NCBI GenBank assembly: GCA_016934415.1
Contig: JAFGSW010000034.1
Coordinates: forward strand, 1-64,000
DNA length: 64,000 nucleotides
DNA from: Spirochaetales bacterium
GTDB taxonomy: Bacteria > Spirochaetota > Spirochaetia > SZUA-6 > RPPD01
Direction: 5' to 3'
A program made the translations under genes and the position numbers. This document shows, piece by piece, positions 44,701-52,589 of this stretch (position 1 is its first letter; each line of letters begins with the position of its first letter). Under the pieces are notes generated by a model. That model did no database searches. It was not told where the DNA came from and saw nothing but the letters and a program-made list of their open reading frames with translations.

Positions 44701-45201
44701 CTCCTTGAGCTCGCCGCGGGCCAGATCGATGAAGCGGCGCTCGGCCGTCTTCAGGTCCGCGTCGACCTTGGCGAGCCTCCCGCCCGACTCCTTGAGTTTG
44801 GCGCCCATCCGCTCCACCGATTGCGATTCCTCGGCCAGGCGCTTCAGGTTCTCGTCCACGCGGCCGGACATGTTCATGAGCTCGTCGAGCGACGCCGCGT
44901 AGGAGTCGACCGTCTTCTTCATCCGGTCGAAATCGTCCGCCTTGTCCTTGAGCGTCTCCTCGAACGACAGAATGCGGGTGAGGATGTCGCGGCTTTTGTT
45001 GAGCTCGTCGTCGATGTCGACGCTTAAGGAATTGAGCTCCAGACTCCTGTCCTTGATAAAGGCGTCCAGCTCCTGTTTGGTCTTGTCGGAGAACCGTTTC
45101 AGCTTCTCCAGGCTGCGGTTTTTTTTATCGAGAACGCGGAAAAGGAATATGATAATGATGGCGATCGCCAAAGTGGGCAAAGAAAGGCTGAAGACGTCCA
45201 T
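41773..45201 (-). CDS. SpiroCoCo-type giant coiled-coil membrane protein
   Basis: 1142 residues from ATG 45201 (GGGGAGGGG upstream). One N-terminal span (LSLPTLAIAIIIIFLFRVL), then more than 1000 residues of heptad-like coiled coil rich in E, K, A, L and R. A 40-residue unit repeats about 2.7 times in the middle (AGRAAERARAEKELAALRKE ... NAAAEKMRTE, coded at about 43240-43570). The last 35 residues look like a small HTH (TVTKLARQGWSAEEIARATK). This architecture is the spirochaete SpiroCoCo family, membrane-tethered with the coil in the cytoplasm and a structural role suspected. Transcribed alone from a strong promoter. Confidence 0.85.
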   Translation of the reverse strand: MDVFSLSLPTLAIAIIIIFLFRVLDKKNRSLEKLKRFSDKTKQELDAFIKDRSLELNSLSVDIDDELNKSRDILTRILSFEETLKDKADDFDRMKKTVDSYAASLDELMNMSGRVDENLKRLAEESQSVERMGAKLKESGGRLAKVDADLKTAERRFIDLARGELKETEERLIKGHEEKIHLLLADVGRMEARAGEIESYLKRIDIKKQETVKLAETAIGQALRSFEQEVGKRRAQESAGMKSEIDVLMKEAEERNQVMTDNLGAVERRVKELDAEFSAKIDDFKDQFGQVERMFYTHLQNAAKRGEDFEDEVFLNLKKAIDERGRDGEREAERYFQTAHAALEKRKKEIVELFGALRSDSSIWHAELKKQMKDQEKEIEVQLKNLETYARTSIENFSLTAQKAERDAGERVGKSAAALQAKMKELEEGFAESRRALTERTAGFEKDVRERLALLEKEVKSLVSSFDREITEKMAAASEDSEKLYQKLTAGATGVEARVLDSIEKRLGEYEDEVRYRFDKLEKASVDVEALEQSLRETMASTADRIRTDFDAVAKDLEAGRETERVRAEEELAGLRKEINAAAQKMRTEFGAFSDEFDAGRAAERARAEKELAALRKELNAAAEKMRTEFGAITEELEAGRAAERALAEKQLAGLREEIESIESGVNDLKARAYESVSAKLKLVEDEFFNDLRNRSDEMNRKIADWRESLVKELAEAETASAADVEKLGAVYRKRLEKELAGVRKAVEADFKGIEGRVRDFERGCEDRIAAKEETLSGLAEGFSAEVEAARKKALAQMADMAGSMERAREKAFAAQKTFLQSFDDKMKTVEASLAEIERQQKNFAAQTKIFERADTLKLGLEADVSRMKKDIAKIETYRKDIDGVSREFIATKRLVDETNARMRDFITEKKRIDGIESDFQRLLELSRGIDEKLESAGSQHDVLQALEIRFRELESLETDVEARYTRLEGRKNVVETTTRSVDKNFEQLTSLEKDLKSFEREFKTLPKLLADVKREVEYINGNREKTEQAAGKIEKLDETLADIEARMEKLSVARDWLARTETRLEKVGKQADEQLKLLETLVKDDVSRFKKEKGAPSLDKRQTVTKLARQGWSAEEIARATKLSRGEVELILELISDKVVR

Positions 45202-45230
45202 AGCTCCCCTCCCCAGGGTATTTTCTAAAT

Positions 45231-45259
45231 ATTCTATAATAGCACTTGATACTTGTCAA
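45231..45259 (-). promoter_or_regulatory. Strong sigma-70 promoter of the coiled-coil gene
   Basis: On the minus strand TTGACA (45259-45254), a 17-base spacer and TAGAAT (45236-45231). The start codon lies about 30 bases downstream, so the leader is short. This is the best promoter match in the window. Confidence 0.8.
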
Positions 45260-45277
45260 TGGTTTTCGTGGGGGAAG

Positions 45278-45512
45278 AAAGGATAGCCACGGAGGCACAG
45301 AGAAGAAAAGAAAAATTAATAAGGAAGCCAGGAACCCATGAATGAAGAAAGATGGGAGAAAAAAACGGAGTATAGAAAGTAAATGGAGAGAGTTGAAAAC
45401 CCTTTATGAACTAGTTTTTAAATTTTATGGTTCCCAATAATTTTCCTGGTTTCCTGGTTCCCTTATTTTCTCTCTTCCCTTCTCTGTGTTCTCTGTGTCT
45501 CTGTGGCAATCC
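45278..45512. repeat. Large imperfect inverted repeat, about 235 bp
   Basis: Left arm 45278-45340 (AAAGGATAGCCACGGAGGCAC, AATAAGGAAGCCAGGAACCC, listed in separate parts) and right arm 45441-45512, whose complement reads GGATTGCCACAGAGACACAG and then AATAAGGGAACCAGGAAACC. The arms match over much of about 65 bases; the centre is AT-rich. No gene is present between 45202 and 45564. Confidence 0.7.
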
Positions 45513-45564
45513 TCTCATGTCAGAAGAGGGCAACGCCTGTTATAGATAAGTCGACGAAGAACCG

Positions 45565-46326
45565 TCACTCCGCGGGCAGGAGGCGATCGTTTTCCCTCGT
45601 CGCGAGGAGCTTGGCGTTGGGGACGATCGCGCGGCCGCTCACCGAACAATAGAGCAGCCAGTACGAGGAATCGGGGCAGGCGAAAGGAACGTCCGCTGGA
45701 GACGCCGCGGCCCCGGGAGGAGCGGCCGCAGCGGCGGAAAAGCGATAGTCCCCGGGAACGACCGAACGGAAACGCGAGGCGGCGTTCGCTTCAAGGCGTT
45801 CCGCCCGGAGGACGGGAAACGCCTCGGCCCCGGCCGAAGCGACCGTCATTGTGGTCGCGTTCCCGACCGACCCGTTGAGAAAACAGAGTCGGGCGCCGGA
45901 GCGCTGATCGTCGCCCAGGTCAAAGGCCCGGATGAAGCCCCGCCGGTCGACGACGAGGGCGGTTACACCGCCCGGCGCGAGCCGGCAGCGGAAAGCGTCG
46001 AAATCTCGAAGCGGCCGATGCCATCCCTTTCGGCCGGACGTGCCGTAGAGAACGAGGTACTCCCCGCAGCGCCGGACCGCGACAAGCGGCGACACCTCTC
46101 CCGGGCGCAGGGCCTCGACCGTATATGCCGCCTCCGGCTCCTCGCCGAGGCGCAGTGATACCGGCGCGGCGTAAAAGTTGACGGTGAAAACGTAGGCGCG
46201 CCCGTCCCCGGCCACGCATGAACAAACACCCCAACCGGCGAACAATGTCATTCCCATGAGTCCTGCGATGAGCGACCGTTTTCGGCGCCCCTGACGAAAC
46301 GGGCTGCGCGACGAATTTTTTCGCAT
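45565..46326 (-). CDS. Secreted or lipid-anchored protein of unknown function
   Basis: 253 residues. A basic start (MRKNSSRSPFRQGRRKRS) and a hydrophobic stretch lead to GVCSC, a possible lipobox at about residue 34-36. The mature part has beta-type strands (VFTVNFYAAPVSLRLG, EYLVLYGTSG, GVTALVVDRRGFIRAF) that recall DUF4397- or AlgF-like small beta-sandwiches, but no firm match can be claimed. An Ala/Pro-rich linker precedes the last 60 residues. ATG 46326 has only AAGAAGA as ribosome site. It follows the big ATPase-like gene by 45 bases, likely the same transcript. Confidence 0.6.
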   Translation of the reverse strand: MRKNSSRSPFRQGRRKRSLIAGLMGMTLFAGWGVCSCVAGDGRAYVFTVNFYAAPVSLRLGEEPEAAYTVEALRPGEVSPLVAVRRCGEYLVLYGTSGRKGWHRPLRDFDAFRCRLAPGGVTALVVDRRGFIRAFDLGDDQRSGARLCFLNGSVGNATTMTVASAGAEAFPVLRAERLEANAASRFRSVVPGDYRFSAAAAAPPGAAASPADVPFACPDSSYWLLYCSVSGRAIVPNAKLLATRENDRLLPAE

Positions 46327-46371
46327 AGTATCTTCTTCTTTACCTTACCGCGAAGCGTCAGGTTCGCGGCG

Positions 46372-49300
46372 TCATACCAGTTTGTTGAGCTTGGCTTCCT
46401 CCAGGATGAGCTTGTTCCAGTAATTCTGGCCGATGTACTGGATGCGGTCCCTGGGCTCGTCGATGACGGTGGAGCGTTCCTGCAGGTGTTTGAGAGATTG
46501 GTTTAAAATGGTGAGACCGTGGCCGACCTCCTGCAGGGACGTTTTCTTCTTTTCCAGAGTCTTGAGCACCATGTAGTACAGATAATAGAACAGGAACACA
46601 TGCGGATCGGCCTCGGAGAACTTTTCGGTCGTGGTGAGCAAATGCAGCTCGGCGATCCCTTCGTCCAGGTTTCCGGCTCGGCATTGGAGCACCGCGCGGA
46701 ACGCGCGGCAGAGCCTGATTACCGGGGTGCCGTGCGCGTTCAGGTCGAGACAGCGCCCCTCGACGAGTGAGAAACCGCCTCCCCAGGAATTGTATTCGGG
46801 GAAGAGCGGGGAGGACGCCGGGCGCCGGTGCAGCGCTTTCGTGAAGACCTTCTCCGCCTTTTTGAATTCTCCGGCGAGGAAGTGCAGTTCGCCCCGGATG
46901 AAGAGCGTTTCGTCGGTCTCGTCGAGCCCGCGCAGGAGCTGGAGGGCGTAGCCGGTCTGGCCCTGGTAAGACGCGCAGCGGGCGATCCAGGCGAAAAGCG
47001 TGGTCTCCGCCCGCCTGAAACCGTACAGGCGGGCGAGAGCGAGCGATTCCCGCAGCAGGAGCGACGCCCGCTCGTAATAACCGAGATCAAACAGGACGCG
47101 GGCTTTGAGCACCCCGAAGAGGAGCTCCGTTTCCCGGAACCCGTGCGAGCCGGCCAGGAGGGCCGCCTCGTCGCAGTTGGAGAGGATGCGGGAATAATTC
47201 CCCCGCAGGTAGAGGGCGACCGACTCGAACCAGAGCGAACGCGCGTGAATGAACGGGGCCTGGATGTCCTGCACTAGTTTGCCGGCGAACGAAAAATACT
47301 CGAGCGCCTCCTTGAGGTTGCCCTTCGCCAGGAAACCGCAGCCCAATTCCAGGAAGGATTCGCCCGTGGGGGCGGGCATGGAGAGCTCCTGAAAATACTG
47401 CACGGCCTTCTTGAGGAATGGGAGGGCCTTGGCCGTTTCCTCGCGGCACAAGTGGTAGCGCCCCAGCTCGAGGTACAGGCGGGCGAAATAGGGTTGCGGC
47501 ACGAGCGATTCGGTCGGCAGGGTGCTGCCGGCCGCGAGCTTGTCGGCGCCCGCGACGTCTCCCTTGAGGAGGTGAAATCGGAGCCGGCAGGCGAACAGGA
47601 TGTAGTGGAGCCTGAGGCGCCGCTCCTCGGGAAGCTCGGCCGGGCGGAGGTACCGCTCGGGCGTGAGGAAAAATTCCGCCTGCGGCAGGAGCCGGGCGTC
47701 CAAATAGTGGTTGATGACCGGTACCAGGTGGTCGACGACGACGTCGGCGGCTTCAAGCGAGGCCAGGAAACGGAAGCAGCGTGCGGCGCGGGAAGGGAGG
47801 AATTGAGGCAAGTGCTCGCGCACATAGGCGCGCATCTGGTCCTCCAGGTATTTGACCTTCTGGGCCGAAAGGCGGCGAAGCACTCCGCGCAGCAGGGCCG
47901 AGAAGCGCGGCCGTTCGTTGCCGAAGAAGAGCTCCATGCTGCGCAGGTAGGCGATCTGCTCCTCCACTTTTTTGGGCGTCAGGCCGATGACGGTGAAAAA
48001 ATCGAGAAGCTCCCCGTGGAAAAAAAATCCGCCCAGGCTGTATCCGACGAAGAGAACCGTCCGCGCCTCCTCCTTCAGCGACCGTATGATGACGACGGTC
48101 GCCGTCCGCTGCCGTACGGGAATCTTCACGGCGAGCTCTTTCCGCGGCGCCCAGGCGAAACGGGTTCCGTCCTGCACGATCTTCCGGTTGAGGCGAAGGT
48201 AATAAATGAGATGCAGGAGCGCGCCGTACCGGCCCCGCGACAAGCGTTGCACCGTCTCCACCACCTTGCGGGGAACCGCCACACCGGGATAAAGAGCGGT
48301 GAAGCAGAGCCGCGTCTCCTGGAGTCCGAACGGTTTGATGTTGATCCGGACCCGGGCGTAGCCGCGGAAGACCGCCGGCGCCTGCCGGCGGGTGGAGACG
48401 AGCACGATGGCGATGCGGAAGCGGCGGCTTAAATCGTCGCAGACGGTTTTCAGCCTTTCCGCCACTGAAGAAGCGAGGCGCTCCGGTTTCCGGAAAAGCA
48501 TGATGCCGGGAAGGCGGTGCTCGGCCATGAGACGGAAATACGCGGTCAGGTAGAGGTGATACACGATGAAGAAATCCTCTTCGCTGCGATCGCCGGAAAC
48601 GGGCTTCCCGCCAAGGAGCGTCAGGAGGAAGCTTTCGTAGGATTTCCAGATCCGCCGTTCGTGCGTCTCGAGGTACTGCGGCACCCTCTTGAGAAATCCT
48701 TCGCGGACGGCCTTGAGACTTTCCACGAGCGGGGAAACGCTCGACATGGCGGAATTCCCTTTTCCGACGACCTGCACGAGCGCGGCCCGTTCCTTCCCAA
48801 GCACCGAGAGCAAGGATGCGGAGACGATTTCCTCCAGGGCGCAGTCGAACGGTCCGGCCACGAACGCGAGCGCAGGATAACGCTTCGTTTTCGTAAACCA
48901 GATAAGCAGCAGCTGCGCCAGACGCTTGATGGCCCTTTTTCTCACCCGGGGAACGTAGGAAATGACGTTATACGACGGTTCGACTTTTCTGCTTTCAACG
49001 ATCCGCGCGTACGAATCGCCGGGCTCAAAATGGGCGTGCTGCTTGAAAAAATCGGTTTCGCGATTGTGGACCCACAATCCCTCGCCCTCGAGAATCTCGA
49101 GGAAGGCTCCCGCGAACCGCGCTTCGACGTTGGCCGGCCGGGCATCCGCCATCGAGGAGAGGAGCAGGTTATACCCATACAGCTCGTCCCGGAACTCGGC
49201 CACGGTCGCGGCCAGTTGGAAGGCGGCGTCAAGAACGTCCTTGGGGTCGGCGTTGCTCTCCTCCCCCATGGCGTAGAGAGAGAGCCCGGCCCGCTTCTTG

Positions 49301-49428
49301 AACAATCCGACATTGTTCTGTTTCACGACGCCGTCCATCTTCGCTTCGAGTGTCCGGATCATCCCCGGGTTGCAGACAATGAGTTGCTTATAGTGATCGA
49401 TTTCCAACCCGAGGTAGAGCATGATCAT
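46372..49428 (-). CDS. Degenerate STAND/AAA-type protein with TPR C-terminus
   Basis: 1018 residues from ATG 49428. The middle follows the AAA_16/STAND pattern: ALAFVAGPFDCALEEIVSASL, LPGIMLF at the Walker B place, IAIVLVSTRRQAP at the sensor place, then INIKPFGLQETRLCFTALYPG and LSRGRYGALLHLI, as in LuxR-type and MalT-type ATPases. No Walker A (GxxxxGK) is present and Walker B lacks acidic residues, so ATP hydrolysis is unlikely. From about residue 560 to 1000 there are TPR-like helices (YHLCREETAKALPFLKKAV, LRGNYSRILSNCDEA). It is divergent from the partner-switching operon and could be its sensor or scaffold (inference). Confidence 0.65.
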   Translation of the reverse strand: MIMLYLGLEIDHYKQLIVCNPGMIRTLEAKMDGVVKQNNVGLFKKRAGLSLYAMGEESNADPKDVLDAAFQLAATVAEFRDELYGYNLLLSSMADARPANVEARFAGAFLEILEGEGLWVHNRETDFFKQHAHFEPGDSYARIVESRKVEPSYNVISYVPRVRKRAIKRLAQLLLIWFTKTKRYPALAFVAGPFDCALEEIVSASLLSVLGKERAALVQVVGKGNSAMSSVSPLVESLKAVREGFLKRVPQYLETHERRIWKSYESFLLTLLGGKPVSGDRSEEDFFIVYHLYLTAYFRLMAEHRLPGIMLFRKPERLASSVAERLKTVCDDLSRRFRIAIVLVSTRRQAPAVFRGYARVRINIKPFGLQETRLCFTALYPGVAVPRKVVETVQRLSRGRYGALLHLIYYLRLNRKIVQDGTRFAWAPRKELAVKIPVRQRTATVVIIRSLKEEARTVLFVGYSLGGFFFHGELLDFFTVIGLTPKKVEEQIAYLRSMELFFGNERPRFSALLRGVLRRLSAQKVKYLEDQMRAYVREHLPQFLPSRAARCFRFLASLEAADVVVDHLVPVINHYLDARLLPQAEFFLTPERYLRPAELPEERRLRLHYILFACRLRFHLLKGDVAGADKLAAGSTLPTESLVPQPYFARLYLELGRYHLCREETAKALPFLKKAVQYFQELSMPAPTGESFLELGCGFLAKGNLKEALEYFSFAGKLVQDIQAPFIHARSLWFESVALYLRGNYSRILSNCDEAALLAGSHGFRETELLFGVLKARVLFDLGYYERASLLLRESLALARLYGFRRAETTLFAWIARCASYQGQTGYALQLLRGLDETDETLFIRGELHFLAGEFKKAEKVFTKALHRRPASSPLFPEYNSWGGGFSLVEGRCLDLNAHGTPVIRLCRAFRAVLQCRAGNLDEGIAELHLLTTTEKFSEADPHVFLFYYLYYMVLKTLEKKKTSLQEVGHGLTILNQSLKHLQERSTVIDEPRDRIQYIGQNYWNKLILEEAKLNKLV

Positions 49429-49578
49429 TTTTAGCAAAATTCAGCTTTTTTTTCAAATGGGCATGCGAAAAAACGATCTGAAAACCCTTTTTTGGTTTCG
49501 CGGCTTGACTTTTTCACGGAAAAGGACGAAAAATACTATGAGCGGGTTTTAGTACGATTTTTCGGATCAAATAGCGAT

Positions 49579-51579
49579 ATGGAAAACATTCCGAACCCAT
49601 TTCTATACCTCACCTCCACTACACTGGCCGTGGCGCTTTTCCTTTGGCTGCTCTATCACTACATAAAAAAGCGCACGCTGAACCCGGCCCTCAAGGCCCT
49701 GGGCCGGCTGATCCCGCTTTTCCTTGTCCGGGAAGGACTCGCGTCGGTTTTTCTGTTTATCCGGGCCTTTACGCCCCTGCCCTGGGCGGTCCTGGATCTT
49801 ATTTTCTTCCTGACGGACAGCCTGGCCATTCTTTTCCTGGTTCTCTGGACCGCGAAGTACAGCGGGCGGAAGGCGTTCGCCGTACCGTTCATCCTCATAA
49901 ATATTCTTGTCGCTTTTTTTCTCGGCCTCGCCTTGGCGATCAACCTGTTTCCCAAGGAATCCGGCTGGGTGCCGCGGCTCATCCCCTGGACGGTTCTCCT
50001 CGGCGACTGGATCGCCTTCGCGATCATGCTCGGCGCCATCACCGAATTCAACACGCCCAATTCCGGACACCTGATCGAGCTGCGCGCCCGACTCACTCAG
50101 ATACCGATCGCGGTCACGACCGCGGCCGCCCTCCTTTTCGGCGTCATCAATTTCGATTACGACCACCCGTTCATCAAATACATATTCCTGCCGCTCACCT
50201 ACGGCGCCTACGTCTATCTTTTTTACAAATACGTCGTCATTCACGAAACCGACGAGGAACAGCGCATCGGCTTCCTCGAGAAGGACATCAATTCGCTGTT
50301 CGATTTCATGTCCAACTTGGGGAGCGCCATTTCGGAAAAGTTCGATCCCTCCCAGGTGCTCGACTTCATCACGTCCTCGGTCGTGAAGTCGACCAATGCC
50401 GACGCCGGGGCCATCATGCTCGTGGACGAGGCCGAAAACACCCTCAAGGTGGAGGCGGTCACCGGCGTCTTCCCGCCGCCGTACCCCGTGCCCGACATGG
50501 TGAAGGTGAAAATCGCGAGCATGCAAAATTACTTCAAGTCGATGCCCATTAAAATCGGCGAAACGATCCTCGGGGAGGTGGCCAAGACCGGCAAGCCGCT
50601 CTTCATCCGCAACACCCTGCAGGACGAGCGCATGAAACAGAACACCCAGAACGACACCCTCTTCGTGAGCTCGATCATCATCCTGCCGCTCATCGTGTCC
50701 AAGCGCATCATGGGGGTCATCGCCCTCCTGCGGCGCGACCGGCTGAAGCTGTTCACCGAGACCGACTACGATCACGTGAAAACCTTCGCCAATTACTCGT
50801 CCCTCACCCTCGACTTCCTCTTCACCTATTTGGAGCTCATCGAAAAGCGCGAATTGGAGAGGGAGCTCGGAATCGCGGCGGAAATCCAGCAGAAGCTCCT
50901 CCCGCGCAAGCTGCCGGAACTCAAGACCGCCACCATCGGCGCCTTCTCGATTCCCGCCAAGGGCGTCTCCGGCGACTACTACGATATCCTCCAGTTCACG
51001 GGCGGCCGCATCGGCCTGGTCATCTGCGACGTGGCCGGCAAGGGCGTGCCCGCCGCCCTCATCATGGTCATGATCCGGTCCATCCTTCACCTGATCACCT
51101 CGGCGGAGAAGGACGCCGCCAAGGTCATCACCTGGATCAACCGCGGTATCACCGGCAAAATCGACATCGACCGCTTCGCCACCATGAGTTTCATGACCTA
51201 CAACGAATCCACAGGTGAGGTCATCTATTCGAACGCCGCCCACCACCCCTTATTGATTTTCAGGGCGAAAACTGCTACACTAGAGAATGTCGACACGGAA
51301 GGGTTGCCCATCGGCATCGAACGGACCGCCAAATACGGGCAGAAGCGCATCAAGCTGGGAAAGGGCGATGTCGTCGTTCTCTATACGGACGGCATTATCG
51401 AAGCCATGAACCAGACCGGCGAGCAGTACACATACGAGCGCTTCTCCAAGCTCATCCAAGAGAACTCGGGGCTGGCGACGGACGAAATCATAGCGAAGAT
51501 CAAGGCGGACTTGAAGGCCTTTGTCGGTCCTGCGCCTCAGCACGACGATCAGACGCTGATGCTCATGAAAGTGAATTAA
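49579..51579 (+). CDS. Membrane PP2C phosphatase 7TM-GAF-SpoIIE (RsbU-like)
   Basis: 666 residues; ATG 49579 is chosen because the hydrophobic region begins just after it. About six to seven spans (residues 10-215), a short coiled linker, a GAF domain (about 245-400; ADAGAIMLVDEAENTLKVEA, LPLIVSKRIMGVIALL), a helix (ERELGIAAEIQQKLLP) and the SpoIIE phosphatase (about 435-665; PAKGVSGDYYDI, ICDVAGKGVPAAL, FATMSFMTY, YSNAAHHPLLIF, VVLYTDGIIEAM, HDDQTLMLMK). Acidic metal ligands are present. It should dephosphorylate the STAS protein encoded next. Confidence 0.92.
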   Translation: MENIPNPFLYLTSTTLAVALFLWLLYHYIKKRTLNPALKALGRLIPLFLVREGLASVFLFIRAFTPLPWAVLDLIFFLTDSLAILFLVLWTAKYSGRKAFAVPFILINILVAFFLGLALAINLFPKESGWVPRLIPWTVLLGDWIAFAIMLGAITEFNTPNSGHLIELRARLTQIPIAVTTAAALLFGVINFDYDHPFIKYIFLPLTYGAYVYLFYKYVVIHETDEEQRIGFLEKDINSLFDFMSNLGSAISEKFDPSQVLDFITSSVVKSTNADAGAIMLVDEAENTLKVEAVTGVFPPPYPVPDMVKVKIASMQNYFKSMPIKIGETILGEVAKTGKPLFIRNTLQDERMKQNTQNDTLFVSSIIILPLIVSKRIMGVIALLRRDRLKLFTETDYDHVKTFANYSSLTLDFLFTYLELIEKRELERELGIAAEIQQKLLPRKLPELKTATIGAFSIPAKGVSGDYYDILQFTGGRIGLVICDVAGKGVPAALIMVMIRSILHLITSAEKDAAKVITWINRGITGKIDIDRFATMSFMTYNESTGEVIYSNAAHHPLLIFRAKTATLENVDTEGLPIGIERTAKYGQKRIKLGKGDVVVLYTDGIIEAMNQTGEQYTYERFSKLIQENSGLATDEIIAKIKADLKAFVGPAPQHDDQTLMLMKVN

Positions 51580-51603
51580 TTCCGTTTCGAGGAGAGGTAA
51601 GCA

Positions 51604-51963
51604 ATGGAATTGAAGGTTCGAAAATTCTCATCCACCTACATCATCGACGTCAACGGCGAGATGGACCTGTACAACTCCTACAAGCTCAAGGAACTCGTCC
51701 TAAAAATGATCGAAAAAAAGATCGACAAGTTCATCATCAACCTGGAAAACGTCGACTACATCGACTCGAGCGGCATCGGGGCGCTTATTTTCATCTGTTC
51801 GCACATAAAAAAGGTGAATATGAAGTTGCAGATCACCAACATTCACGGCTCGGTCAAAAAAGTCATCGAGCTCACCAAGCTGATGGGCTACTTCCCCATC
51901 TCGAACAACATCGATCAAGCCATTGCGAAAATTGAACAGAAACCCATGGAGGCCCAAGGATGA
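51604..51963 (+). CDS. Anti-sigma factor antagonist, STAS domain
   Basis: 119 residues, ATG 51604 after GGAGAGG. A single STAS domain: YIIDVNGEMDLYNSYKLKE, FIINLENVDYIDSSGIGAL with the phospho-acceptor Ser55/Ser56, and LMGYFPISNNIDQAI. In its dephosphorylated form the family binds the HATPase partner. It is flanked by phosphatase and kinase genes and overlaps the latter by four bases, the standard partner-switching order. Confidence 0.95.
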   Translation: MELKVRKFSSTYIIDVNGEMDLYNSYKLKELVLKMIEKKIDKFIINLENVDYIDSSGIGALIFICSHIKKVNMKLQITNIHGSVKKVIELTKLMGYFPISNNIDQAIAKIEQKPMEAQG

Positions 51964-52514
51964 GTCAGGTCAAACTCCTGGAGGTCAATGAAAATTCAAA
52001 GCTCTTCGACAAGACCGGCATGTTTTTCAAGGAATTCGACAGCGATTTCCGCCAAATCCGCTACTACACCCTGCTCGTCGTCCAAAAAGCACCGACGGAA
52101 ATCAAGGAAATCAACCTGCTTGAGCAGCAGATTTCCGAGATCATCAAGAACGCGGTGAAGCACGGCAACAAATGCGACCTGAAGAAGAAGGTCAAGGTGT
52201 GGTATTACTTCAGCAAGGACAAGGCGCACCTTATAGTCGAAGACGAGGGCGAGGGCTTCAAGGATCTGGAAGGCTGGAACGAATTCAACAAGAAACGGAT
52301 TGAATGCTTCCTCAATCAGAACTTCGAGGAAATGGAAAAATACGTCTCCTACCGCACTTCCAAAAGCGACGACCACGATTCGGGAAACGCCATGTTCGCG
52401 GCGGTCGAATACTGGAACGGCGGCGTCGTGTTCAACAACAAGAAAAACTGCATCGCCGTGCTCAAGACGTTTCCGAAGAAGAAAAAGGGAATCGACATGG
52501 AGGACATGCAGTAA
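51960..52514 (+). CDS. HATPase anti-sigma/switch kinase, RsbW-like
   Basis: 184 residues, overlapping the STAS gene. GHKL signatures: N-box ISEIIKNAVKHGNKCD, G1 box VEDEGEGF. The ATP lid is odd: a long helical insert (FNKKRIECFLNQNFEEMEKYV) precedes a DSGNAMFAA segment where GxGL is usual. ATP binding is thus plausible but not certain. It would phosphorylate the STAS protein and hold a further partner; no sigma gene is adjacent. A terminator follows at 52538. Confidence 0.85.
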   Translation: MSQVKLLEVNENSKLFDKTGMFFKEFDSDFRQIRYYTLLVVQKAPTEIKEINLLEQQISEIIKNAVKHGNKCDLKKKVKVWYYFSKDKAHLIVEDEGEGFKDLEGWNEFNKKRIECFLNQNFEEMEKYVSYRTSKSDDHDSGNAMFAAVEYWNGGVVFNNKKNCIAVLKTFPKKKKGIDMEDMQ

Positions 52515-52537
52515 TTTCGGTTTTAAGAAACCCGTTC

Positions 52538-52573
52538 AGCCCGTTCCCGCTCGCGCGGCGACGGGCTTTTTTT
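52538..52573 (+). terminator. Rho-independent terminator
   Basis: AGCCCGT (52538-52544) pairs with ACGGGCT (52561-52567), followed by six further T. Ends the partner-switching operon and lies close to the end of the convergent PilZ gene. Confidence 0.85.
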
Positions 52574-52589
52574 CGTGGTTCCCTTCTTT

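Noticed and set aside
41656-45027. Very long open frame (over 1100 codons) on the plus strand
   Set aside because: It is antisense to the coiled-coil gene. Its Leu/Val/Gly-rich translation mirrors Glu/Lys/Ala codons of the real gene, with no ribosome site or domain.
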